Origin: Scatomorpha merdigallinarum
GTDB taxonomy: Bacteria > Bacillota > Clostridia > Oscillospirales > Oscillospiraceae
DNA: 64,000 nucleotides
Direction: 5' to 3'
Assembly: GCA_018710885.1 (NCBI GenBank)
Contig: DVJA01000043.1
Span: 1-64,000 of the forward strand
This document shows positions 57,920-64,000 of the stretch, in pieces. The stretch's first letter is position 1. Every line of letters begins with the position of its first letter. A model generated the notes under the pieces. It was not told the DNA's origin. It saw only the letters and a list, made by a program, of their open reading frames with translations, and did not search any database. The position numbers and the translations under genes are program-made.

Positions 57920-59947
57920 TTACTCGTCGGCTTCTTTCTTGGCCTCGTCGATAATCTTCTGCTGCACGGCGGCGGGGGCCTCCGCGTAGCGGACGAACTC
58001 GAGGGTGAAGCTGCCGCGGCCCTGAGTCATGCTGCGCAGGTCTATGGCGTAAGAGCTCATTTCGGCCATGGGGACCTCGGCTTCAACCGTCTGCATGCCG
58101 CCCTCGGCGTTCATGCCCATGACGGTGCCGCGGCGCTTGGAGCTGATATCGCTCATGATATCACCCATGTTAGCGTCGGGAATAGTGACCTTCAGCAATC
58201 CAATCGGCTCCAATATGACGGGGCTGGCGTTAATAAGTTCCTTATAAGCGAGAGAAGCTGCAGTCTTGAACGCCATTTCGCTCGAGTCGACGGGGTGGTA
58301 GGAGCCGTCGTAGAGGGTGGCCTTGAGATAGACCATCGGGTAACCGGCGAGGACACCCTTGGTGCAGCACTCGCGCAGGCCCTTTTCAACAGCCGGGAAG
58401 AAGTTCTTCGGGACGCTGCCGCCGAAGACGTTCTCGGCGAAGATCATATCTTCCTGCTCCTCCTGGGGCTCGAACTCTATCCAGACATCGCCGAACTGGC
58501 CGTGACCGCCGGACTGCTTCTTGTGGCGGCCGTGGGCCTTGAGGGGCTTGCGGATCTTCTCGCGGTAAGCCACGCGGGCCGGGCTGAGTTCGACTTCCAC
58601 ACCGAACTTGTTCTTGAGCTTGTTGCAGAGCACGTCAAGCTGGATGTCGCCGGCGCCGGCAATGACCATTTGCTTGGTCTCGGCGTTGTTGGTGATGGTG
58701 AAGGAGCGGTCCTCGTCGTTCAGACGGGCGAGGCCCTGGGCGACCTTGTCCTCCTGGCCCTTCGTCTTGGGGGCGATGGCCATGGAGTAGCACGGAGTGG
58801 CAAACTCAATGCCGGGCGCGGCCTCGACGGCCTTGGCGTCGCAGAGGGTGTCGGCGGTCTTGGTGTCGGAGAGCTTGCTCACGGCGCCGATGTCGCCGCA
58901 GCAGATTTCCTGGACCTCGACGTTTTTCTTGCCCTGCATATAATAGATGTGGCCGAGCTTCTCCTGAGCGCCGCTGCGGGCGTTGGTCAGGGTCATGTCG
59001 GGGGTGACCTTGCCGGAGATGACCTTGAACATGCTGAACTTGCCGAACTGGTCGGAGATGGTCTTGTAGACTATCGCCTTGGTGCTGCCGGCCTCGTTGA
59101 CGGGCTCGCCGAGCTCGTGGGGGGCGGGGAAGAAGTTCTTGATGGCGTCGAGCAGTTCGAGAGTGCCCATGCCGGAAGTGGCGCAGCCGCAGTAGACGGG
59201 GACGATCTCGCCCTCGGCTATACCGGTGGTCAGGGCGCCGTAGATTTCTTCGCTGGAGAGCTCCATGGTCTCGAGGTACTTCTCCATGAGTTCCTCGCTG
59301 GTACCGGCGGCGTTCTCGGCTATTTCGCTGTAGAGTTCCTCTACACGGTCAGCCATGCTGTCGGGGATGGGGCACTCGCTACGCTTGCTGCCGTTGTACT
59401 TGTAAGCCTTGCGGCCGACGATGTCAACTATGCCGACGGGCTTGCCGCCTTCGACTATGGGAGCGGCCATGGGGCTGACGCTCGGGCCAAACTTGTCGCG
59501 CAGGGCGTTGAGAGCGGTGAAGTAATCCGCGTGCTCCTCGTCGAGCTTGGAGATGTAGATAGCCTTGGGGAGATTGGCGTCGGAGAGGCTCTTCCAGGCC
59601 TTCTCGGCTCCGACGTTAACGCCGTCCTTGGCAGAGACGACTATGATGCCGGTGTCGGCGACGCGCAGGGCCTCGGCGACCTCACCGGCGAAGTCAAAGT
59701 AACCCGGGGTGTCCAGAATATTTATCTTCGTCTTCTGGTACTCCGTGTACATCGTGGACAGGGAGATGCTTATCTGACGGCGAATCTCCTCAGCGTCGAA
59801 GTCGGAGACGCTGTTGCCCGCCGCGGTGCTGCCCATACGGTCAGTCACACCGTTGAGGAAGAGCATGTTCTCGGCGAGGGTAGACTTGCCGTTGCCGCCG
59901 TGGCCGAGCAGGGCGACGTTGCGAATGTCTTTGGTTGCGTAGCTCAT
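57920..59947 (-). CDS. EF-G-like translational GTPase
   Basis: 675 residues. GTPase motifs: G1 GHGGNGKST, G3 DTPGYFDF, G4 SKLDEE, followed by domains II-V of EF-G (GRGSFTLEFVRYAEAP at the end). The G1 box starting GHGGNGKSTL and the NILDTPGY region mark the class of EF-G-like paralogues found besides canonical FusA in clostridia, whose role in translation is not settled. ATG 59947 follows GAAGGAG. A perfect promoter lies upstream. Confidence 0.9.
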   Translation of the reverse strand: MSYATKDIRNVALLGHGGNGKSTLAENMLFLNGVTDRMGSTAAGNSVSDFDAEEIRRQISISLSTMYTEYQKTKINILDTPGYFDFAGEVAEALRVADTGIIVVSAKDGVNVGAEKAWKSLSDANLPKAIYISKLDEEHADYFTALNALRDKFGPSVSPMAAPIVEGGKPVGIVDIVGRKAYKYNGSKRSECPIPDSMADRVEELYSEIAENAAGTSEELMEKYLETMELSSEEIYGALTTGIAEGEIVPVYCGCATSGMGTLELLDAIKNFFPAPHELGEPVNEAGSTKAIVYKTISDQFGKFSMFKVISGKVTPDMTLTNARSGAQEKLGHIYYMQGKKNVEVQEICCGDIGAVSKLSDTKTADTLCDAKAVEAAPGIEFATPCYSMAIAPKTKGQEDKVAQGLARLNDEDRSFTITNNAETKQMVIAGAGDIQLDVLCNKLKNKFGVEVELSPARVAYREKIRKPLKAHGRHKKQSGGHGQFGDVWIEFEPQEEQEDMIFAENVFGGSVPKNFFPAVEKGLRECCTKGVLAGYPMVYLKATLYDGSYHPVDSSEMAFKTAASLAYKELINASPVILEPIGLLKVTIPDANMGDIMSDISSKRRGTVMGMNAEGGMQTVEAEVPMAEMSSYAIDLRSMTQGRGSFTLEFVRYAEAPAAVQQKIIDEAKKEADE

Positions 59948-60006
59948 GTGTGTTTCCACTCCTTCTTATATTAAAACGTAGCGTTTTCCCAAAAATGAAC
60001 CAACTA

Positions 60007-60035
60007 ATTATATAATACTTTGGCGGCTTTGGCAA
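60007..60035 (-). promoter_or_regulatory. Promoter of the EF-G-like gene
   Basis: On the minus strand TTGCCA and TATAAT are separated by 17 bases; the leader is about 50 bases long. Confidence 0.8.
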
Positions 60036-60165
60036 TAGCCAAAAATGCAATAGTTTTTAACGGGGTTATTCCCGTGCAAAGCTGTAAAGGTGGAACTTTT
60101 TGCCGCGCTTGACGTCTAACAGGACAAAAAATGGCGGGGACTCATATTTATGAGGGGGTAATAAA

Positions 60166-60657
60166 ATGAAAACGGGAAAGGCCATGGGTACAATGCTCAC
60201 TGCGCTGGCAGTGGCAATGTGCCTGACAGGCGCAGCTTGGGCCAACACCTCGTGGGTATGGCTGACCGACGCGAGGCCCGGCGACGTGCTGCCGTTCACA
60301 GCCGCTGCGACGATAGCCATAGAGTTCTGCGCGGTGTACTTCGTTGGGAGGACAGGGCGGCCCTGGAAGACGCTGATCGTAGTCGTACTGGCGAACCTGA
60401 TGAGCTTCATCTGGCCATATTTGCTGATGAAGTTCGGGAACGCTCAGACCGGGCACGGGGTGTGGGACACGGGCTACTTCGTGGGAATTATATTCCTGCT
60501 CATAACCGTGGCCATCGAGCTGCCCATAACCTACTACAACCTGAAACCGGGCGCGCAGAGCTCGAAGCGGCTGCTGTGGACGGTTATCGTTGCGAACGCG
60601 GTCACGACGGCGATGTGTGCCGTCGTGGAGCGCCTCTATTGCAGCGGAAGCGGCTGA
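60166..60657 (+). CDS. Four-helix membrane protein of unknown function
   Basis: 163 residues with an N-terminal signal-like segment (ALAVAMCLTGAAWA) and three further membrane helices (about 45-62, 72-92, 105-125, with a last one near 138-155). Contains TSWVWLTDARPGDVLPFTAAATIAIEFCAVYFVGR. No family recognised. ATG preceded by GAGGGGGTAATAAA; ends at a terminator. Confidence 0.65.
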   Translation: MKTGKAMGTMLTALAVAMCLTGAAWANTSWVWLTDARPGDVLPFTAAATIAIEFCAVYFVGRTGRPWKTLIVVVLANLMSFIWPYLLMKFGNAQTGHGVWDTGYFVGIIFLLITVAIELPITYYNLKPGAQSSKRLLWTVIVANAVTTAMCAVVERLYCSGSG

Positions 60658-60663
60658 TTACGA

Positions 60664-60698
60664 GAAAAGGCCGTCAGGCAAACGCCTGACGGCCTTTT
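60664..60698. terminator. Bidirectional terminator
   Basis: AAAAGGCCGTCAGGC/GCCTGACGGCCTTTT with loop AAAC; T4 on both strands, between two convergent genes. Confidence 0.9.
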
Positions 60699-60700
60699 GT

Positions 60701-61816
60701 TTATTTTTCTAGGGCCTCGGCCACGAGTTCCAGGTTGTGGCGTATCGGCAAATGCTGGGGACAGCGCTCTTCGCACTGGCCGCATTTGATGCACTCGGAG
60801 GCCTTGCCGCGGCCTTCGGCCAGGCTTGCGTAATAAGATTGGGGCGCGGTGCCAGGCATCTTTATACGAGCCAGGTAGTAGTTGTACACTGCAAAGTACT
60901 CGGGGATGGGGATTTGCATGGGGCAGCCGTCGGTGCAGTAGTGGCACGCGGTGCAGGGTACGGCGATGGAGGAACGGATGACTCCGGCGGCCTTGAGTAC
61001 GGTTTCAGCCTCGTGTTCCGTCAGGGGCTTGAAATCAGCCATGTAGCCGGTGTTGTCCAGCATCTGCTCGGGGGCGGTCATGCCGGAGAGCACGGTCATG
61101 ACGTTGTCATGGGAGGCGGCGAAGCGTATGGCCCAGGAGGCGATAGAGGCCTCGCTGTCGAGGGCGTGCAAGAGCGCTTCGGCTTCGGCGGGGACGCTTG
61201 CAAGCGCGCCGCCGCGCACGGGTTCCATGACTATGACGGGCTTGCCGTGCTTGGTGGCGACTTCGTAGCAGCGGCGGGATTGTATAGCCACGTCCTCCCA
61301 GTCTAGGTAGTTGAGCTGTATCTGTACGTACTCCAGTTCGGGGTGGGCGGTGAGAATTTCGTCCAGCAGCTCGGGTTTGTCGTGGAAGGAGAGACCGATG
61401 TGCTTGGCCCTGCCCTCGTCACGCAGGCGGCGAATGAACTCGAAGGCGTGCATCTCCTGGGCCTGGCGGTAGGTTTCAAAGTTCAGGCCGTGGAGCCAGT
61501 AGTAGTCCACGTAGTCGAGGCCGAGCCGCTCAAGCTGCGCATCGAAGAAGCCGGGGATCTCAGCCTCGTCTTTAATCATGAACATGGAGAGCTTGTCGGT
61601 GATGGTGTACGCCTCGCGCGGGTAGCGCTTGACCACGGCTTCGCGGAAAGCTATTTCGCTGCTGCCGCGGTGATAGGGCGCGGCGGTGTCAAAGTAGGTG
61701 AAGCCGCGCTCGAGGAAGGTGTCGGCCATGACCTTGACAGTTTCAACGTCTACGCTGGTGGTGTCGTTGGGGTCCAGAAGTGGCAGACGCATGAGCCCAA
61801 AACCGAGTTTTTTCAT
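60701..61816 (-). CDS. Aldo/keto reductase with C-terminal 4Fe-4S domain (second copy)
   Basis: 371 residues with the same plan as the gene at 9299-10420: MKKLGFGLMRLPLLD, YFDTAAPYHRG, ITDKLSMFM, GLSFHDKPE, then CTACHYCTDGCP and CIKCGQCEERCPQHL. Sequence similarity is clear but moderate, so they are not a recent duplication. ATG 61816 follows TAGGAGGGATTTC. Probably transcribed with, or just after, the P-type-ATPase-like gene upstream, 75 bases away. Confidence 0.9.
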   Translation of the reverse strand: MKKLGFGLMRLPLLDPNDTTSVDVETVKVMADTFLERGFTYFDTAAPYHRGSSEIAFREAVVKRYPREAYTITDKLSMFMIKDEAEIPGFFDAQLERLGLDYVDYYWLHGLNFETYRQAQEMHAFEFIRRLRDEGRAKHIGLSFHDKPELLDEILTAHPELEYVQIQLNYLDWEDVAIQSRRCYEVATKHGKPVIVMEPVRGGALASVPAEAEALLHALDSEASIASWAIRFAASHDNVMTVLSGMTAPEQMLDNTGYMADFKPLTEHEAETVLKAAGVIRSSIAVPCTACHYCTDGCPMQIPIPEYFAVYNYYLARIKMPGTAPQSYYASLAEGRGKASECIKCGQCEERCPQHLPIRHNLELVAEALEK

Positions 61817-61891
61817 GAAATCCCTCCTAAAATATCTGGATAGCGCATATTTAACAGGGGGCCGCCGCACGACAGCCCCCGGATTCTGTTA

Positions 61892-64000
61892 TCAGCGCGC
61901 CATGGCCACCGCGGCTATGATGCCGGGAATAGCGAACAGGGCCATGTAGGCGATGAGCCAATTCACGGCGAGCCCGCCGGCAAAGGCATAGAGCGCGAAG
62001 ACCAGCACTACGCCGACCACTGCGGCGACTGCGGAGAGGGTGGTTCCCAACATGGCCGAGATGTAGCAGCGGTGTCCGCAGCCGGACACTTCCATGAAGC
62101 CGCCCAGGCCTTCGCGGCCGAGCAGGGCGCAGATGGGGCTGCCGTCTTCCGGCTGAGTTGCAGAGACCGCATAGCGCACGGCGAAGAGCGGGAAGTCAAA
62201 GCCCTCTGCCGGGACGTGGTATTTGCGGTTGAGCATGAGCGGCGTCACGAGGAAGTCGCGCACGGCAAATATAGGCACGCGCCTGTCGCGCAGGCAGCCC
62301 GCGAGGGCCCGGCCCACGCTGGGCACGGGGGAGTAGTCGATAGTGAAAATACCGGAGAGCACGCCGCTTATGGCTACAAACACGGCGCTGCGGTCGGCGA
62401 GCTTCTGCGGCACCATCACACCCATGAGCCGCATGAAGGCCGCGCTGCCGCACAGCACTTCCTCACCGGCTATGAGCGCCGTGAGCCCGCCGCCCTCATG
62501 GCAGCAGAAGTCTTCCACGCGGCGCATGGCGTAGCCGTTGCGGCGCAGCAGTTCGGAGAATACGGGCGAGAGCCCGCTGCCCGAAGCCACGATGACGCTA
62601 CTCGCGTCAGCTATCACGCGCTCGGCCGAGGTGCCGTCCAGCACTCGGATGGAGGATATTTTGACACTGTCGCCCGGGAAGAGGTCGGTGTCGGTGATGA
62701 CCATACCTATTGAGCGGCCGATGTCACGCATGCCGGGCCAGCCGGCGACAGCCGCGCCGCGCCTATAGGCGCGTATGGCCAGCAGGAAGTATGGAAGCGC
62801 ACAGGCGACAAAAGCGCCCATAGGTGCAATGGCGCATGCCGAAGCGGCAAAAACGCGGAAGAAATATGTCCAGCGCCCGGATATAGCCGTCGCTATCACG
62901 GCCAGCGCGAACGAGGCCAGGAGCAGCCAGGGCGCGGCAACACTGAAAACGCTTTCGACCGCGTCGGGTTCCTCACAGCGGTGCAGCCAGCCCTCGGTGG
63001 AGCGGCTGCTCTTGAGCAGGACACTGCCCTCGCGGCCCTCTATGCCGTTCTCCGCGGTGACAACGGCCGGGTCCTCTGCAAGCTCCTGGGCTCGGCAGCT
63101 GAAGCGCAGCGCGCGCGCCTCCAGCAGCGCGCCCCAGAGCGCGAAGAACATGGAAAGCGCGGCCGCGGCACACATGGGCACGCCCCAGCCCGCCTGCCCG
63201 ACTGCGTAGCTGACGGCCGCATCCAGGGCGGCGGCGATGTTGGCCACCGCCACGAGGGTCCAAAGTCCCGGACGCCCGCGCACGAGGTTCATGACGCCGG
63301 AGGTGAAGACGTCCAGGCCCAGCATCACGACGGCAAGCTGCATTACAAGGCAGGCGAGGCTAGTGACCTTGAGGTCGCTGCCCAGCGCGCCGAAGGCAGG
63401 CAGACCGAGCGAAACCCAAAGCAGAGCTGCCATTGGGAAGATGGACAATTTGAAGCGGATGCGAAGGGAGTTGACGTTCCCGGCGTAGTACTTGGCGGCC
63501 TTTTTTGCGCTGAGCTCTTCGCCCAGTTCCTCCGCGTCTTCTATGGTGACGGCAGATCCGGCACTCTGCGCCCGCCTGAATTTGACGCTCAGCACGGCCA
63601 GAAGGCCCAGAATGGGGTTTGCCTTTTTCGCGCTTCCATAATCGTGCCGCGGCGCGTTTTCACTCTCGGGGCGGGCGTATTCGTAGCCCTCTTCGGAGCC
63701 GGCGCTGTATTCGCGCATGTCCTCGTCCGGGTCGTAGAAGCGGCCGGAGTCGAAGTCAGAATCTCCGCGTTCCTCACGGCCATAAGTATAGGCGCCGTCG
63801 CCGAAATCTGTTTCCGGCTCTGCGGCGCTTGCCGCCCACTCGCCGTAGTCGAACTTCTCTGCGTCCTCGAGCTTGCGCTCGGTCCACGTAGACGCTCCGT
63901 CACTGTGCTGCCAGCGGGATGAGCGGCGCTCGGCCTCGGTTATTACGCTGTCCAGGTCGCGGCCCTTTGGCCCGGGGTAAACTTTGACGTCCTCATCGCC
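61892..64000 (-). CDS. Degenerate P-type-ATPase-like membrane protein, 5' end beyond the window
   Basis: At least 702 residues; the frame is open to the window edge. A long acidic N-terminal region (about 140 residues, rich in D, E, S, Y) precedes about eight membrane segments arranged as in heavy-metal P-type ATPases, and a soluble domain between the last groups. The phosphorylation motif DKTGTLT is replaced by TDTDLFPGD, and no GDGxND hinge is found. SGLSPVFSELLRRNGY and FVAISGVLSGIFTIDYSPVPSVGRAL mirror the nucleotide-domain layout. It therefore appears to be a catalytically dead relative with a regulatory or binding role; a truncated view prevents firmer statements. Confidence 0.7.
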   Translation of the reverse strand, partial: GDEDVKVYPGPKGRDLDSVITEAERRSSRWQHSDGASTWTERKLEDAEKFDYGEWAASAAEPETDFGDGAYTYGREERGDSDFDSGRFYDPDEDMREYSAGSEEGYEYARPESENAPRHDYGSAKKANPILGLLAVLSVKFRRAQSAGSAVTIEDAEELGEELSAKKAAKYYAGNVNSLRIRFKLSIFPMAALLWVSLGLPAFGALGSDLKVTSLACLVMQLAVVMLGLDVFTSGVMNLVRGRPGLWTLVAVANIAAALDAAVSYAVGQAGWGVPMCAAAALSMFFALWGALLEARALRFSCRAQELAEDPAVVTAENGIEGREGSVLLKSSRSTEGWLHRCEEPDAVESVFSVAAPWLLLASFALAVIATAISGRWTYFFRVFAASACAIAPMGAFVACALPYFLLAIRAYRRGAAVAGWPGMRDIGRSIGMVITDTDLFPGDSVKISSIRVLDGTSAERVIADASSVIVASGSGLSPVFSELLRRNGYAMRRVEDFCCHEGGGLTALIAGEEVLCGSAAFMRLMGVMVPQKLADRSAVFVAISGVLSGIFTIDYSPVPSVGRALAGCLRDRRVPIFAVRDFLVTPLMLNRKYHVPAEGFDFPLFAVRYAVSATQPEDGSPICALLGREGLGGFMEVSGCGHRCYISAMLGTTLSAVAAVVGVVLVFALYAFAGGLAVNWLIAYMALFAIPGIIAAVAMAR

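Noticed and set aside
57782..59974. Long open frame of 730 codons on the + strand
   Set aside because: It is the complement of the EF-G-like gene, whose GTPase motifs are clear; the + frame has no recognisable motif.
1..64000. CRISPR array, rRNA, prophage or integrative element
   Set aside because: No regularly spaced repeats, rRNA segments, integrase or phage structural genes were recognised.

Overview
The window is a chromosomal segment of a spore-forming clostridium. A complete spoIIA operon (spoIIAA-spoIIAB-sigF), a yabP-yabQ-divIC-yabR sporulation/division cluster, a T-box leader, Shine-Dalgarno sites of the GGAGG type and frequent TTG/GTG starts all point to Firmicutes, class Clostridia. 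The fairly high GC content together with heavy use of ATA for isoleucine suggests an Oscillospirales-like gut lineage, but that placement is inference.

Layout. 1-184: tail of an IS3-family element sitting inside a broken response-regulator gene. 200-3904: EamA transporter, flippase, zinc phospholipase-like protein and PAP2 phosphatase. 3921-6326 (minus): GT2-GtrA glycosyltransferase, a frameshifted phosphodiester glycosidase and a small membrane protein. 6580-9195: PepSY protein divergent from a damaged response regulator and its histidine kinase. 9299-14821: ferredoxin-type aldo/keto reductase, a Crp/Fnr remnant, an S-adenosylhomocysteine hydrolase homologue, tRNA-Arg(CCT), and an antiporter-TetR operon behind a striking double operator. 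14865-18457 (minus): membrane and exported proteins led by a DUF2975/YozG-type regulator pair. 18650-20111: spoIIA operon. 20165-23904: small XRE regulators, a hotdog thioesterase and a HAAS-domain protein with a very acidic linker. 24258-28600: proS and the yabPQ-divIC-yabR cluster. 28705-31144: GntR-ABC transporter operon. 31150-37471: S24-like protein, nitroreductase, HAD, UvrA2, alpha/beta hydrolase, GNAT, broken DUF308 gene. 37672-40076 (minus): cysE-cysS under a cysteine T-box.

The most notable block is 41018-55179. Two divergent GGDEF proteins are followed by one tight eight-gene + strand operon: VTC-like polymerase domain protein, DUF4956 membrane protein, CotH kinase-like exported protein, membrane-anchored glycoside-hydrolase-like protein, membrane-anchored HEAT-repeat protein, processive GT2 synthase, EAL phosphodiesterase and HD-GYP response regulator. 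Read together, this looks like a c-di-GMP-controlled exopolysaccharide synthesis system in which both synthesis and destruction of the second messenger are encoded, with no visible PilZ receptor. A 21-bp palindrome lies just before the operon.

55241-64000: cyclase-family hydrolase, a 27-residue holin-like toxin candidate whose ribosome-binding site is sequestered in a hairpin, a DUF4358 lipoprotein, SGNH hydrolase, an EF-G-like GTPase, a membrane protein, a second aldo/keto reductase and a degenerate P-type-ATPase-like protein that runs off the window.

Across the window an unusually large share of genes is damaged or odd: an IS insertion, internal deletions, frameshifts, in-frame TGA codons, and three genes whose well-placed ribosome-binding site faces ACG or ATA instead of ATG. 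This is either genuine gene decay or imperfect sequence, and the two cannot be separated from the sequence alone.
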